Source of the DNA: Phaeobacter sp. | Lineage (GTDB): Bacteria; Pseudomonadota; Alphaproteobacteria; Rhodobacterales; Rhodobacteraceae | Direction of reading: 5' to 3' | Assembly (NCBI RefSeq): GCF_022825805.1 | Contig: NZ_JAJDWC010000033.1 | Span: forward strand, 1 to 46,040 | DNA: 46,040 nt | Shown here: positions 8,163 through 18,035 of the stretch, in pieces | Numbering within the stretch: the first letter of the stretch is position 1 | How the letters are laid out: each line of letters opens with the position of its first letter | The notes under the pieces: model-generated | Seen by the model: the letters and a program-made list of their open reading frames with translations, nothing else | What the model was told of the DNA's origin: nothing | The model's database searches: none | Translations under genes and position numbers: made by a program

Positions 8163-8515
8163 TGTTTCGCATCACCAAAGAGTTCCACTTCTCGGCGTCC
8201 CATCAACTGACGCATCTGCCAGCAGATCATCAATGCGCTCGCCTGCACGGTCACAACTATATCGTCGTGATCGAACTGGCCGGGGCAGAGTTGAACAGCG
8301 ACGGTTTTGTGCGGGACTATCACGAGCTGGCGCCGCTGAAGGCCTATATCGACGGCACGTTTGATCACCGTCACCTGAATGACGTGATGGACTGTCCCTC
8401 GACCGCTGAAAACATGGCACGCCATTTCTACGAATGGTGCGCGGCCCGCTGGCCTGAAACAGCTGCCGTTCGGGTTTCTGAAACGCCGAAAACCTGGGCT
8501 GAGTATCGGCCATGA
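8162..8515 (+). CDS. queD: 6-carboxytetrahydropterin synthase QueD
   Basis: 117-aa zinc enzyme that turns 7,8-dihydroneopterin triphosphate into 6-carboxytetrahydropterin, the second step of queuosine precursor synthesis. Seen: zinc ligands in FSASHQL and LHGHNY, the catalytic Cys of CARLHGH, and the FDHRHLND segment followed by [14 protein letters not shown], all signature stretches of the QueD/PTPS-VI family. The ATG at 8162 overlaps the queC stop, and the queD stop overlaps the queE start (ATGA), indicating coupled translation. Confidence 0.96.
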   Translation: MFRITKEFHFSASHQLTHLPADHQCARLHGHNYIVVIELAGAELNSDGFVRDYHELAPLKAYIDGTFDHRHLNDVMDCPSTAENMARHFYEWCAARWPETAAVRVSETPKTWAEYRP

Positions 8516-9219
8516 CCCTGCGCATCGCTGAAATCTTTGGTCCCACGATCCAGGGCGAAGGCGCGCTGATCGGGGAGCCAACGGTCTTTGTGCGCACAGG
8601 TGGCTGCGACTACCGGTGCAGTTGGTGTGACAGCGCCCATGCCGTCGACAGCAGCTTTCGCGACACCTGGACGCCGATGTCTGATGATGATGTCTGGGCA
8701 GAGGTCACCGCGCTGAGCCGTGGCAAACCGCTCACCGTGTCCCTATCGGGAGGCAATCCGGCGATCCAGGACTTCACCGGTGTGATCGCCCGAGGAAAAA
8801 CGCAGGGCTACCGGTTTGCCTGTGAAACACAGGGTTCCATCAGCCAAGATTGGTTTGCGGATCTCGACACGTTGGTCTTGAGCCCCAAACCGCCCTCCAG
8901 CGGTCATCAGGTCGATTGGCACAAATTCAACATCTGCCTGACGGCCGCCGATGGCTGCGGGAGCGTCGTGCTGAAGATCGTCATCTTTGACGACACCGAC
9001 TACGCCTGGGCCCGGGCCGTTGCGGATAGATATCCGGATTTGCCGCTCTACCTACAGCCTGGCAATCCGACCGTTGATCCGGATCAGCCGGTCGATCTGA
9101 CAGAAGCCGTGGGCCGTTTGGAATGGCTCATCGAGAAAGTGACCGCAGACAGCTGGTTCACACCGCGTGTGTTGCCTCAGCTGCATGTTCTGGTCTGGGG
9201 AAACAAACGTGGGGTTTGA
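8512..9219 (+). CDS. queE: 7-carboxy-7-deazaguanine synthase QueE (radical SAM)
   Basis: 235-aa radical SAM enzyme that contracts 6-carboxytetrahydropterin to 7-carboxy-7-deazaguanine. The 4Fe-4S motif is Cx3CxxC (Cys32, Cys36, Cys39 in [11 protein letters not shown]), preceded by the family motif [32 protein letters not shown] segment (SAM-binding GGE-like) and a LQPGNPT stretch follow. The ATG overlaps the queD stop by four bases. Third gene of the preQ1-regulated operon. Confidence 0.96.
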   Translation: MTLRIAEIFGPTIQGEGALIGEPTVFVRTGGCDYRCSWCDSAHAVDSSFRDTWTPMSDDDVWAEVTALSRGKPLTVSLSGGNPAIQDFTGVIARGKTQGYRFACETQGSISQDWFADLDTLVLSPKPPSSGHQVDWHKFNICLTAADGCGSVVLKIVIFDDTDYAWARAVADRYPDLPLYLQPGNPTVDPDQPVDLTEAVGRLEWLIEKVTADSWFTPRVLPQLHVLVWGNKRGV

Positions 9220-9249
9220 CCCGCACCATCTGGATAAGGAACGGATTCC

Positions 9250-9714
9250 ATGTCTGACAATATCTACCAAAACCTGAAACAGCTGGGTGGCGCAACTGTG
9301 GTGCCCACCGATCCGGCAGAGGCCGAGCTGGAGCGTGTTGAAAACCCGCAGGCAGATATCTCCTACAACGTGCGCTTCACCGCGCCTGAATTCACGTCGC
9401 TTTGTCCGATGACCGGTCAGCCGGATTTCGCGCATTTGGTGATCGATTATGTGCCCGCGAAATACCTGGTGGAAAGCAAATCCCTGAAACTCTTCTTGGG
9501 TTCGTTCCGCAACCATGGTGCGTTCCACGAAGAATGCACCATCTCCATCGCGCGACGACTGGTGGATTTCCTGGATCCGCAATGGCTGCGCATCGGGGGC
9601 TATTGGTATCCACGCGGCGGCATTCCGATTGATGTGTTCTGGCAGACAGGCGCAATGCCAGAAGGCGTCTGGATCCCGGATCAGGGTGTGCCCCCATACC
9701 GTGGCCGCGGCTGA
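9250..9714 (+). CDS. queF: preQ0 reductase QueF (NADPH-dependent 7-cyano-7-deazaguanine reductase)
   Basis: 154-aa reductase that takes preQ0 to preQ1 with two NADPH. Seen: nucleophile Cys52 and Asp59 in [13 protein letters not shown], and the QueF motif [22 protein letters not shown] with substrate-binding Glu75. The short length matches the unimodular (YkvM-type) subfamily rather than the two-domain E. coli type. Shine-Dalgarno AAGGA precedes the ATG. It lies 30 bp after queE and completes the route to preQ1, the ligand of the riboswitch upstream of queC. Confidence 0.96.
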   Translation: MSDNIYQNLKQLGGATVVPTDPAEAELERVENPQADISYNVRFTAPEFTSLCPMTGQPDFAHLVIDYVPAKYLVESKSLKLFLGSFRNHGAFHEECTISIARRLVDFLDPQWLRIGGYWYPRGGIPIDVFWQTGAMPEGVWIPDQGVPPYRGRG

Positions 9715-10042
9715 CGCAGGGTTTTGCGGCCCGGCGTCCCCCAGCCTCTGAAACGTGCCCCTTAAAACAGGCCGCTCGGCGAGGGCTCTGATCAAGAGTT
9801 CAGATATCAATTGCGCGGACCAAGTCCCTTGGTCCGCGCGCACTGCTCAGGTGTCTGCGTTGCCTGGTCATCACCCGTAGGGATACAACGTCCGGCTGCG
9901 CGGCGGGTTCCGATCTGAGGTGGAATTTCTGCTGAATTGATTGTCGGGCGTTATCATGGCGCGTTTACCGCGCGGTCCATCTTGCTGTCGCGATGATGGC
10001 TGACGTGGGTTGCGCGATGATTGCGTGAGGCTTGGCAGCTGG
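9715..10042. other. 328-bp convergent intergenic region (queF / truA)
   Basis: queF and truA converge here. No gene is supported. The main element is the long hairpin at 9813-9839, listed separately; the remaining sequence shows nothing I can assign. Confidence 0.5.
9813..9839. terminator. 12-bp perfect hairpin between convergent queF and truA
   Basis: GCGCGGACCAAG and CTTGGTCCGCGC form a perfect 12-bp stem with a three-base loop. Neither side has a strong T run, so it is not a textbook intrinsic terminator, but its place between two converging genes suggests a transcript end for both or an mRNA 3' stabiliser. Confidence 0.5.
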
Positions 10043-10831
10043 TCAGCCTTGCCCCGTCGGTTCTGCACCAAACGGATCCGTAGGGTAGCCGACACGCGCA
10101 AGATACAGGCCATGGCCGGGACACACAGGTCCGCAGGCCGCGCGATCCCGCGCCTCCAGCGCGTGTTTGACCCGCTCAGGCTCCCAGGCACCGGCGCCCA
10201 CACGTTCCAGCGTGCCGACAAAGCTGCGCACCTGATTGTGCAGGAATGATCGCGCCCGTACGTGGAAATGCACTTCGTCGCCCGAAACCCCCGCAACCCT
10301 TTCGATCCGCAGCTCATCCAGCGTTTTCAATGGGCTGGCGGCCTGACAGATCGATGAACGAAAGGTTGTGAAATCATGCTGGCCAATCAGATGGTCCGCT
10401 GCTGTCTGCATCGCTGCCACATCCAGATCATGGCTCAGTTGCCAGACCTGACCTGCATCATGGGTGGCAGGCGCGCGGCGCAGCAGAATGCGGAACAGAT
10501 ACTGCCGCTCAACCGCCGAAAACCGGGCATGCCAGTCAGGCTCCACGGCGGCGCAGGCCACAATCGCCACCGGATTTGGTTTGAGATGAAAGTTCAACGC
10601 CTCCGAGAGGCGAAATGGAACCCAATCCTTGGCGAGATCGCAATGAGCCACCTGGCCGAGACCATGCACACCAGTATCTGTGCGCCCCGCGGCGGCGATG
10701 GTGTGCTCACCGGGTTCAAGCTTTGCCAAGGCTGCTTCGATCGCCCCCTGCACGGAAGGCTGATCTTTTTGGCGTTGCCATCCGGCAAATGGCGCACCGT
10801 GATATTCGACTTTCAAAGCAAAGCGGGGCAT
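10043..10831 (-). CDS. truA: tRNA pseudouridine synthase A
   Basis: 262-aa enzyme that forms pseudouridine at positions 38-40 of the tRNA anticodon arm. Seen: [18 protein letters not shown] start, catalytic Asp52 in [28 protein letters not shown], the DFTTFRS segment and the C-terminal [15 protein letters not shown]. The start is the Met at 10831; a longer upstream frame overlaps the promoter area of the divergent ycjX-like gene and has no family similarity. Confidence 0.96.
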   Translation of the reverse strand: MPRFALKVEYHGAPFAGWQRQKDQPSVQGAIEAALAKLEPGEHTIAAAGRTDTGVHGLGQVAHCDLAKDWVPFRLSEALNFHLKPNPVAIVACAAVEPDWHARFSAVERQYLFRILLRRAPATHDAGQVWQLSHDLDVAAMQTAADHLIGQHDFTTFRSSICQAASPLKTLDELRIERVAGVSGDEVHFHVRARSFLHNQVRSFVGTLERVGAGAWEPERVKHALEARDRAACGPVCPGHGLYLARVGYPTDPFGAEPTGQG

Positions 10832-10994
10832 GCCCGGCCACCTACCGCGCCTGTTGCTTTGGCACAAGGCCCCATGGTCGCCGCTCTGGTATCTCCGTGC
10901 GTCAGTGCCTATCTTCTGCGGGCATATTGGATTTCTGTAGGCCCTGTGTTTTGGACATGGGCTGCAGTACAGGGCTGAAACACGGGGCAGGCGA

Positions 10995-12413
10995 TTGGGA
11001 CTATCATCACTGGCGGACGGGGTTATGCGCAGTGTCGAAACGGCGGGCGCCTCGCTGTCTGAAAGCCTGTTTGAACCGTCGATCCGCCTGGGCGTCACCG
11101 GGCTGGCGCGTGCGGGCAAAACCGTGTTCATCACGTCCCTTGTGGCCAATCTGAGAGACCGGGGACGCATGGTGCAACTGTCTGCGGTGCGCGATGGTCG
11201 GTTGGACAGCGCCTTTCTGCAGCCACAACCGGACGACACGGTGCCACGGTTTGATTTTGAAAACCACCTCGCTGCGCTGACCGGGCCGCGTCCGTTCTGG
11301 CCCAACAGCACGCGCGCCGTGTCTGAATTGCGTCTGAGTCTCAGGGTGCAGCCCAGTGGGTTCCTGTCCGGCTTTCAGGGCCCCCGCACCGTGCATCTCG
11401 ACATTGTGGATTATCCCGGCGAATGGCTGCTTGATCTTGCATTGCTGGACAAATCCTACCGCGGGTGGAGCGAGGAGGTCCTCCGCCGTATTGATGCCCG
11501 CGAGGAGGCACAGCCCTATCTGGCCCAAGCCGCGTCAACAGACGCCACGGCCCCCCATGATGAGGTGCAGGCGCAGGATCTGGCAGCGGCATTTGCCGCC
11601 TATCTGCAGTCAGCGCGACAGGCCGGGTATTATGATTGCACCCCAGGGCGTTTTCTGTTGCCCGGCGATCTGGCCGGATCCCCAGCGCTGACCTTCGCAC
11701 CGCTGCCGCCTAGTGATAAAGCGCCCCGACGTTCGTTGCTGCGCGAAATGGAGCGCCGGTTCGAAGCCTATAAATCCAAGGTGGTGAAGCCGTTTTTCCG
11801 GGACCACTTTGCGCGGATCGACCGGCAGGTGGTGCTGGTCGATGCGCTGAGCGCGATCAATTCCGGGCCCCGCGCGGTCGAGGATCTGCGCCACGCGATG
11901 ACCGATATCCTCTCGGTGTTCCGTCCTGGCCGCAATGGGTTCCTGTCGCAGATCCTGCGCGGCAAACGGGTGGAAAAGATCTTGTTTGCCGCCACCAAGG
12001 CCGACCACCTGCACCACCGGAAACATCCGCAACTGACCGCCATCATCGAGGCGCTGACCCGCGAAGCCCGGGACCGGGCGCGTTTTGCCGGGGCGGAAAC
12101 CGCCGCGCTGTCCTTGGCCGCATTGCGCGCGACCACCGAAGAGTTGCGCAGCCATAACGGAGAAGAGCTGCCCTGTGTCCGCGGCACCCTGTTGGAAACT
12201 GGCAAGCCAGCGGCGTTTTATCCCGGGGCGCTGCCGCAGGATCCCTCCGCGTTGTTGACACCGGCCCGGCAAGGGGCAGAGGCTTGGCTGGAAGCGGATT
12301 ATCAGGCGATGACATTTGCACCGGCGCTATTGACCTTGCGCCCCGGTGACGGGCCGCCGCACATTCGGCTCGACCGGGCCGCTGAATTCCTGATCGGAGA
12401 TTGCCTGTCATGA
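10995..12413 (+). CDS. ycjX: YcjX-family P-loop NTPase (DUF463)
   Basis: 472-aa GTPase-like protein of the YcjX/DUF463 family, linked in enterobacteria with the phage-shock/envelope stress regulon; molecular role poorly known. Seen: Walker [11 protein letters not shown] (about residues 36-45), a switch/Walker B-like DIVDYPGEW, and an AATKADH stretch that resembles the G4 TKxD motif. The TTG at 10995 follows GGGGCAGG closely; an ATG at 11025 is an alternative. Its stop overlaps the next start (ATGA), forming a ycjX-GNAT-ycjF unit. Confidence 0.88.
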   Translation: MGLSSLADGVMRSVETAGASLSESLFEPSIRLGVTGLARAGKTVFITSLVANLRDRGRMVQLSAVRDGRLDSAFLQPQPDDTVPRFDFENHLAALTGPRPFWPNSTRAVSELRLSLRVQPSGFLSGFQGPRTVHLDIVDYPGEWLLDLALLDKSYRGWSEEVLRRIDAREEAQPYLAQAASTDATAPHDEVQAQDLAAAFAAYLQSARQAGYYDCTPGRFLLPGDLAGSPALTFAPLPPSDKAPRRSLLREMERRFEAYKSKVVKPFFRDHFARIDRQVVLVDALSAINSGPRAVEDLRHAMTDILSVFRPGRNGFLSQILRGKRVEKILFAATKADHLHHRKHPQLTAIIEALTREARDRARFAGAETAALSLAALRATTEELRSHNGEELPCVRGTLLETGKPAAFYPGALPQDPSALLTPARQGAEAWLEADYQAMTFAPALLTLRPGDGPPHIRLDRAAEFLIGDCLS

Positions 12414-12889
12414 CCAACCCTGCGTTTCAGCTCCGTCCCGCGCGCAGCACCGATGCGGGGAAGATCGGGGAGATCCTGCACCGTTTTGCAACCGACACCC
12501 CTTGGATGCCCAACCTCTATACCGGGGCGGAAACCATCGGATTTTGCGGGCAGATGATCGACCGCGGCTGGGTAATGATTGGCCAGCACAACCACGAGGT
12601 CAAAGGTTTCTTGGCCCGCGATGAGCAGGAAATCTGCGCCCTGTATATTCACCCGGATTTTTGTGGCCACGGGCTGGGGCGGGCGCTGTTGGATCACGCC
12701 AAATCCTGCAGTGCTCAGCTTGAGTTGTGGACCTTCCAGGCCAACACCGGCGCACAACGTTTCTGTGAGCGCGAGGGGTTTCACGAGCAGGAGCGCACGG
12801 AGGGTGCACGCAACGAAGAACAGTTGCCGGACATGCGTTACAGATGGCCGGGCGCGTCCTCCGCAGCGGTGCAGGGGAGTGCGCAATGA
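12410..12889 (+). CDS. GNAT-family N-acetyltransferase
   Basis: 159-aa predicted acetyl-CoA-dependent acyltransferase. Seen: LRPARSTDAGKIGEI at the N terminus, the core strand ICALYIHPDFCGHGLGRALLDHAK with the acetyl-CoA pyrophosphate motif (CGHGLGRA, about residues 83-90), and the C-terminal ANTGAQRFCEREGFHEQERT. The substrate is unknown. It overlaps ycjX by four bases before and the ycjF-like gene by four bases after, so it is probably translated with them. Confidence 0.87.
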   Translation: MTNPAFQLRPARSTDAGKIGEILHRFATDTPWMPNLYTGAETIGFCGQMIDRGWVMIGQHNHEVKGFLARDEQEICALYIHPDFCGHGLGRALLDHAKSCSAQLELWTFQANTGAQRFCEREGFHEQERTEGARNEEQLPDMRYRWPGASSAAVQGSAQ

Positions 12890-13926
12890 GCCAGCAAAAG
12901 GATGCTGTTCTCTTCGATCTCGCGGATAGTTCCGCGGCACAGAAGGCGCCCAATGTGGCCGATGCGCCCCCGGTGCCTGATCCGGTCGGTGCGACCGCGG
13001 ATGGGATGATGCCCGCAACCTCCATGGTGCAGGCTGCGGAGTTCGCGGCGCGCCGCCCCTCCCGGTTGTTGCGCTGGTTCCTCGCCAGCCTAGGTGCATT
13101 GATCACGGCGATGGTGTCTATTGCGGCCTGGGATTTCGTCACCGGATTGCTGACGCGGTTTCCGCTTCTGGGCCTCGCGGTTACGGCAGGGTTTGCCGTT
13201 GCCACCATCCTGGCCCTGGCCTTGTGTCTCCGTGAATTGGCCGCGGTGGCGCGTCTGCGCCGTGTGGACAGCCTGCAGAAGGCGCAGCCAAAGATCGCTG
13301 ATATCGATGATCCTGGGGATGCATTGGTCGCCGCGCAGGCCTATCTGGCGGATCTGGAGCGGTTTTATCGCGGTCGCAAGGATGTTGCCTGGGGGCTGTC
13401 GCGTCTGGCTGAACGCAAGGCGGAGGTGCTGGATGCAGATGCGCTGTTGCAACTGGCAGAGGCCGAGCTGTTGGCCCCGCTGGATGCGCGCGCGCTATCT
13501 GTGGTGGAAACCGGCGCACGCCAAGTTGCAACCGTCACCGCGCTTGTGCCGCTTGCGCTGGCGGATGTGGTGGCCGCATTGGTCACATCGGTGCGCATGA
13601 TCCGCCAGATCGCCGAAATCTATGGTGGCCGCTCCGGCGCGCTGAGCTCGTGGCGGCTGACCCGTGCCGTGTTGTCTCATCTGGTGGCCACAGGGGCGGT
13701 GGCAGTGGGCGATGATCTGCTGGAACCTGTCTTGGGCGGGTCGGTCCTGTCCAAAATCTCACGCCGGTTCGGCGAGGGTCTGGTCAATGGGGCCCTGTCT
13801 GCGCGGGTTGGTATCGCCGCGATGGAGGTCTGCCGCCCGATGGCCTTTGGCTCAAAACGCAAACCCAGCACCCGCGGCGTGATCCAACGTGCGCTGACGG
13901 GCCTGTTTACGAGCGCCAAGACCTGA
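12886..13926 (+). CDS. ycjF: YcjF-family membrane protein (DUF697 / TIGR01620)
   Basis: 346-aa inner-membrane protein. An N-terminal low-complexity cytoplasmic stretch (1-65) is followed by two close hydrophobic helices (about residues 66-88 and 93-120), then a helical C-terminal DUF697-like domain with further hydrophobic segments (VTALVPLALADVVAALV; LSHLVATGAVAVGDDLLEPVLGG). This is the partner usually found with YcjX. The start at 12886 overlaps the GNAT stop. Function not established; the context suggests envelope-stress or membrane-associated GTPase signalling. Confidence 0.85.
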   Translation: MSQQKDAVLFDLADSSAAQKAPNVADAPPVPDPVGATADGMMPATSMVQAAEFAARRPSRLLRWFLASLGALITAMVSIAAWDFVTGLLTRFPLLGLAVTAGFAVATILALALCLRELAAVARLRRVDSLQKAQPKIADIDDPGDALVAAQAYLADLERFYRGRKDVAWGLSRLAERKAEVLDADALLQLAEAELLAPLDARALSVVETGARQVATVTALVPLALADVVAALVTSVRMIRQIAEIYGGRSGALSSWRLTRAVLSHLVATGAVAVGDDLLEPVLGGSVLSKISRRFGEGLVNGALSARVGIAAMEVCRPMAFGSKRKPSTRGVIQRALTGLFTSAKT

Positions 13927-13928
13927 TT

Positions 13929-14369
13929 TCAGAACAGTTTTGGTGGCGCATCCTTGGGCTGGCGCATCGACACGACGCCAGCGCGGAACCCTTCACCAAT
14001 GCGGTCGGCCAAAGCTCCCCATTGCCGCGCCGTTTGCGCGCCGAGCTCTGACTGCAGCACCTCGTGGAACAAACCCAGCCAGATCAGGAAATGCTCCGGT
14101 TTCACATCGGGTCTGCTGACATGCAACCGCATCGGATTGCCGTTGTAACACCGCTCGCGCAGAATGGCGTTGCGCCAGAACCGGGCGATCTTTTCTTCGT
14201 GCTCCGGCCAATCCTCGACATGGGCGGCAAACACCGGACCCAACACCGGATGTGCGCGGACCTGACGATAGAACACAGCGACCACCCGATTGATGCTGTC
14301 GGCGGTGATGTCAAACCGGGCCAGCGGCGCGGCGGATGGGTTGGGATCTGTCATGCTATGTTCCATCAT
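13929..14369 (-). CDS. Group III truncated haemoglobin
   Basis: 146-aa globin of the 2-over-2 type, group III. Seen: VVAVFYRQVRAHPVLGPVFAAHVEDWPEHEEKI, RFWRNAILRERCYNGNPMRLH with the proximal-helix region that follows, and the PEHFLIWLGLFHEVL segment, all typical of group III. Proposed roles in the family include oxygen or NO chemistry and electron transfer to bound ligands; none is proven generally. The ATG-ATG at 14369 has a GGAGG ten bases upstream; an internal Met at 14354 is an alternative. Convergent with the ycjF-like gene (stops three bases apart) and divergent from ileS. Confidence 0.9.
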   Translation of the reverse strand: MMEHSMTDPNPSAAPLARFDITADSINRVVAVFYRQVRAHPVLGPVFAAHVEDWPEHEEKIARFWRNAILRERCYNGNPMRLHVSRPDVKPEHFLIWLGLFHEVLQSELGAQTARQWGALADRIGEGFRAGVVSMRQPKDAPPKLF

Positions 14370-14647
14370 GGGCGGACTGCCTCCTGCATAGGTCATGCGA
14401 AAGCCTCGCAACAGACGCGCAGCACAGGGTCGGCGCATCTGACGCAGGTTGGATGCTGCGCAACTGTCGCTTTACGCTCCGCCCAGCCCGCCCTATAAGG
14501 CGGGCATGTCCCGATTTATGGCCATCATTATTCGAATTATATCCCCGGCGCTCTGACTGATTTCGAGCTGCCGGGCAAAGGCGCTTGAGCGATCGCGCCG
14601 AACCGAATATCCCAAAAAACGACCAGATCATCCAAAGGACGCTGCAC

Positions 14648-17578
14648 ATGTGTGCTGATACGCCTCAGACGCCCGAATACAAAGACACGCTCAATCTGCC
14701 CAAAACCGATTTCCCGATGCGCGCTGGCCTGCCCAAGCGCGAGCCCGGCTGGCTGGAGCGTTGGGCGCAGATTGGTGTCTATGGCAAGCTGCGCGCAAAG
14801 GCCGCCGCCGTAAAAGGCACCGATGCTGAACGCAAACCCTTCACGCTGCACGATGGCCCTCCCTACGCCAACGGCCACTTGCACATCGGCCACGCGCTGA
14901 ACAAAACCATCAAGGACATGATCGTCCGCTCGCATCAGATGCTGGGCTTTGATGCTCGCTATGTGCCGGGCTGGGATTGCCACGGCCTGCCGATCGAATG
15001 GAAAATCGAAGAGCAGTATCGCAAGAAGGGCAAGAACAAGGACGAAGTGCCGGTTGTCGACTTCCGTCAGGAGTGTCGCGCCTTCGCAGATGAATGGGTC
15101 GGCATCCAGCGCGAGGAATTCGAGCGTCTGGGCATCACCGGCAATTGGGATGATCCCTATCTGACCATGAACTATCACGCCGAGGCCGTGATCGCGGATG
15201 AGTTCATGAAGTTCCTGATGAACGGCACGCTCTATCAGGGCTCCAAACCCGTGATGTGGTCGCCGGTTGAAAAGACCGCGCTGGCCGAGGCTGAGATCGA
15301 ATATCACGACCACAAGTCCCACACGATCTGGGTGCCGTTCGACTTTGACGGGGCCTCTGGTGATCTGGCGGATGCGCGTGTGGTGATCTGGACCACAACC
15401 CCCTGGACCATCCCGTCCAACCGCGCGATCGCCTTCAACCCGAAGGTTGCTTATGGCCTCTACCGTGTGGACGCCACCGAAGAAGAAAGCTGGACCAAAC
15501 CCGGCGATCTTTATCTGTTTGCGGATGCGCTGGCCGAGGACGCCCTCGGCAAATCCCGCGTGACCGAGTTCACCAAAGTCCGCGATGTCGAAGCGTCGGA
15601 ATTTGCAGGCTTGATCTGCAAACACCCGTTCCACGGCATCGACGGTGCGGATGGCTTTTGGGACTATGAGGTCCCGATGATCGACGGGGATCATGTCACC
15701 GATGATGCAGGCACCGGGTTCGTTCACACCGCACCGAGCCACGGTGCTGACGATTATGAGTGCTTTGTCGCGCGCAATTGGCTGGATCGCATGACCCACA
15801 ACGTGGGCGAGGAATCCGAATTCCTGCCACATGTGCCGTTTTTTGCGGGCCTTCAGGTCTTTGACAAAAAGGGCAAGGAAGGCAAAGCCAACAACGCTGT
15901 GATCGCCAAACTGGTCGAGGCCGGTGGCATCATCGCCCGTGGCCGTGTCACACACAGCTACCCGCACTCCTGGCGCTCCAAGGCGCCGATCGTGTTCCGC
16001 AACACGCCGCAGTGGTTTGCCAGCGTGGACCGCGAGCTGGATGACGGCATGGGCGAAATGGGCGACACCATCCGCACCCGCGCGCTCAACTCCATCGACC
16101 AGCTGGTGCAGTGGACCCCGCAGACCGGCCGCAACCGTCTCTATTCGATGATCGAAAGTCGTCCGGATTGGGTCCTGTCGCGCCAGCGCGCTTGGGGTGT
16201 GCCGCTCACCTGCTTCACCAAGAAGGGGCTGCTGCCGTCCGATCCCGAATTCCTGTTGCGCAACGAAGAGCTGAACGCACGGATCAAAGCCGCGTTTGAG
16301 GAACATGGCGCTGATGTCTGGTACACCGATGGCTTCAAGGAACAGGTGCTCGACGGCATCGTGAACCCTGATGAGTATGACCAGGTGTTCGACGTCTTGG
16401 ACGTGTGGTTCGACAGTGGCTCCACCCATGCCTTTGTGCTGCGCGACCGCGAAGATGGCACCGAGGACGGCATCGCCGACGTCTATATGGAAGGCACCGA
16501 CCAGCATCGCGGTTGGTTCCACTCCTCCCTGCTGCAGGCCTGCGGCACCAAAGGGCGCGCGCCTTATCGCAACGTGGTGACCCATGGTTTCACGCTGGAC
16601 GAGAAGGGCAACAAAATGTCCAAATCGCTCGGCAACACCATCGTGCCGGAAAAGATCGTCCAGCAGTATGGTGCGGATATCCTGCGTCTTTGGGTGGCGC
16701 AGACCGATTACACCGCGGACCAGCGGATCGGGCCGGAGATCGTGAAAGGCGTTGCAGACGGGTATCGCCGCCTGCGCAACACCATGCGCTACATGCTCGG
16801 CTCGCTTGGGGATTTCGACGAAGCCCAGCGAGTTGATCCCGCCGATATGCCCGAGCTGGAGCAGTGGGTCCTGCACCGTCTGGCAGAGCTGGATCACCGG
16901 GTGCGCACAGGCTATCAGGCGTTCGATTTCCAGGGTGTCTTCTCCGCGGTGTTCAATTTCGCCACGGTTGAGCTGTCGGCGTTCTATTTCGATATCCGTA
17001 AGGACGCGCTCTATTGCGATGGCGACACGCTGAATGCCCGCGCCGCACGCACGGTGCTCGATATCCTCTTCCACCGTCTCACCAGCTGGCTTGCGCCAAT
17101 CCTGGTCTTCACCATGGAAGAGGTCTGGCTGGAAAGATATCCAGGTGATGACAGCTCCCTGCATTTGCAGGACATTCCGACCACCCCGGCGGATTGGCTG
17201 AACGAACCGCTGGCCGCCAAATGGGCCAAGGTGCGCCAGGCGCGTCGCGTTGTCACCGCCGCATTAGAGGTGCAGCGCACCGACAAGGTCATCGGGGCCT
17301 CGTTGGAGGCAGCGCCTGTGGTGCATGTGCGCGACCCCGAGGTTCTGGCAGCCCTGAAATCTGTGAACTTTGCCGATGTCTGCATCACCTCCGACATTGT
17401 TTTGTCAGGCGATCCGGCCCCGGCAGAGGCGTTCCGCATGCCAGAGGTCGAAGGTATCTCTGTCGTGTTCGAAAAAGCCGATGGCGAAAAATGCCAGCGC
17501 TGCTGGAAGATCCTGCCAGATGTGGGCAAGCACAGCCACGAAGGGGTCTGCGGTCGCTGCGAAGATGCGCTGAGCTGA
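14648..17578 (+). CDS. ileS: Isoleucyl-tRNA synthetase
   Basis: 976-aa class I aminoacyl-tRNA synthetase that charges tRNA-Ile. Seen: HIGH motif in GPPYANGHLHIGHALNK (about residues 70-86), the CP1 editing domain (GTGFVHTAPSHGADDY), KMSKS motif in NKMSKSLGN (about residue 657), and C-terminal zinc-binding cysteine pairs CxxCW and CxxC in CQRCWKILPDVG..CGRCEDAL. Full length for a bacterial IleRS. The ATG at 14648 follows AAAGGA by seven bases; an upstream in-frame TTG adds 21 residues without family support. Confidence 0.98.
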   Translation: MCADTPQTPEYKDTLNLPKTDFPMRAGLPKREPGWLERWAQIGVYGKLRAKAAAVKGTDAERKPFTLHDGPPYANGHLHIGHALNKTIKDMIVRSHQMLGFDARYVPGWDCHGLPIEWKIEEQYRKKGKNKDEVPVVDFRQECRAFADEWVGIQREEFERLGITGNWDDPYLTMNYHAEAVIADEFMKFLMNGTLYQGSKPVMWSPVEKTALAEAEIEYHDHKSHTIWVPFDFDGASGDLADARVVIWTTTPWTIPSNRAIAFNPKVAYGLYRVDATEEESWTKPGDLYLFADALAEDALGKSRVTEFTKVRDVEASEFAGLICKHPFHGIDGADGFWDYEVPMIDGDHVTDDAGTGFVHTAPSHGADDYECFVARNWLDRMTHNVGEESEFLPHVPFFAGLQVFDKKGKEGKANNAVIAKLVEAGGIIARGRVTHSYPHSWRSKAPIVFRNTPQWFASVDRELDDGMGEMGDTIRTRALNSIDQLVQWTPQTGRNRLYSMIESRPDWVLSRQRAWGVPLTCFTKKGLLPSDPEFLLRNEELNARIKAAFEEHGADVWYTDGFKEQVLDGIVNPDEYDQVFDVLDVWFDSGSTHAFVLRDREDGTEDGIADVYMEGTDQHRGWFHSSLLQACGTKGRAPYRNVVTHGFTLDEKGNKMSKSLGNTIVPEKIVQQYGADILRLWVAQTDYTADQRIGPEIVKGVADGYRRLRNTMRYMLGSLGDFDEAQRVDPADMPELEQWVLHRLAELDHRVRTGYQAFDFQGVFSAVFNFATVELSAFYFDIRKDALYCDGDTLNARAARTVLDILFHRLTSWLAPILVFTMEEVWLERYPGDDSSLHLQDIPTTPADWLNEPLAAKWAKVRQARRVVTAALEVQRTDKVIGASLEAAPVVHVRDPEVLAALKSVNFADVCITSDIVLSGDPAPAEAFRMPEVEGISVVFEKADGEKCQRCWKILPDVGKHSHEGVCGRCEDALS

Positions 17579-17607
17579 GCGTCGGCTCACACCTAAGATC
17601 AACGAAT

Positions 17608-17645
17608 AAAAAGGCCGCTCTCCAAAATCGGAGGGCGGCCTTTTC
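17608..17645. terminator. Bidirectional rho-independent terminator after ileS
   Basis: AAAAAGGCCGC ... GCGGCCTTTT with inner CTCC/GGAG pairs forms a strong hairpin with A and T tracts on both sides. It can stop ileS transcription on the plus strand and the minus-strand small gene that ends at 17691. Confidence 0.9.
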
Positions 17646-17690
17646 AGTGTGTGCAGGCGAATAGGAGTAGACACACGTCGGAGAGAAAGA

Positions 17691-18035
17691 TCAGCGCAAG
17701 GAGTTCAGCGCCATGCGGTAGCCATTCTGGGCTGTCATCTCGCTCACCGGGCGGGGACCCGCCGCGAGATGTCCGGCTTGCAAATCTTCGAGCCGCTGTT
17801 GGATGATGCGGCGCATATACTGCGGACCCAAAGTGGCCTTGGCGGCATCTGCCGGGCCGGTCAATGCGGCCTGCCGGGCCTGTTCCAGCTCAGCGAGCTT
17901 TGCTTTGGTGCCAGCTCCTTGCGCTGCCTGGAGGGGGGCAGCTTCCTGGGTGGAGAGGCGGGCAGCAACCTGCCCGTTCAGGTGACCATTGAGTTGGCGA
18001 TACACACCTTGCTGAGCGATCCCGGCGATTTGCAT
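17691..18035 (-). CDS. Small protein of unknown function (114 aa)
   Basis: 114-aa soluble, helix-prone, Gln- and Ala-rich protein (MQIAGIAQQGVYRQL start; KAKLAELEQARQAAL and MRRIIQQRLEDLQAG look amphipathic). No signal peptide, membrane segment or motif I recognise. It has a strong Shine-Dalgarno (AGAGGAAG) before the ATG and its 3' side meets the bidirectional terminator of ileS, so it is very likely a real single gene. Confidence 0.7.
   Translation of the reverse strand: MQIAGIAQQGVYRQLNGHLNGQVAARLSTQEAAPLQAAQGAGTKAKLAELEQARQAALTGPADAAKATLGPQYMRRIIQQRLEDLQAGHLAAGPRPVSEMTAQNGYRMALNSLR

Noticed and set aside
10832..11311. Upstream extension of truA by about 160 codons
   Set aside because: It overlaps the divergent ycjX-like gene and its promoter area; the TruA fold starts at the Met at 10831.
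14537..17164. 875-codon open frame on the minus strand
   Set aside because: It is fully antisense to ileS, whose HIGH, KMSKS and zinc motifs are clear. Long antisense frames are expected in GC-rich DNA with strong codon bias; the peptide has no recognisable domain.
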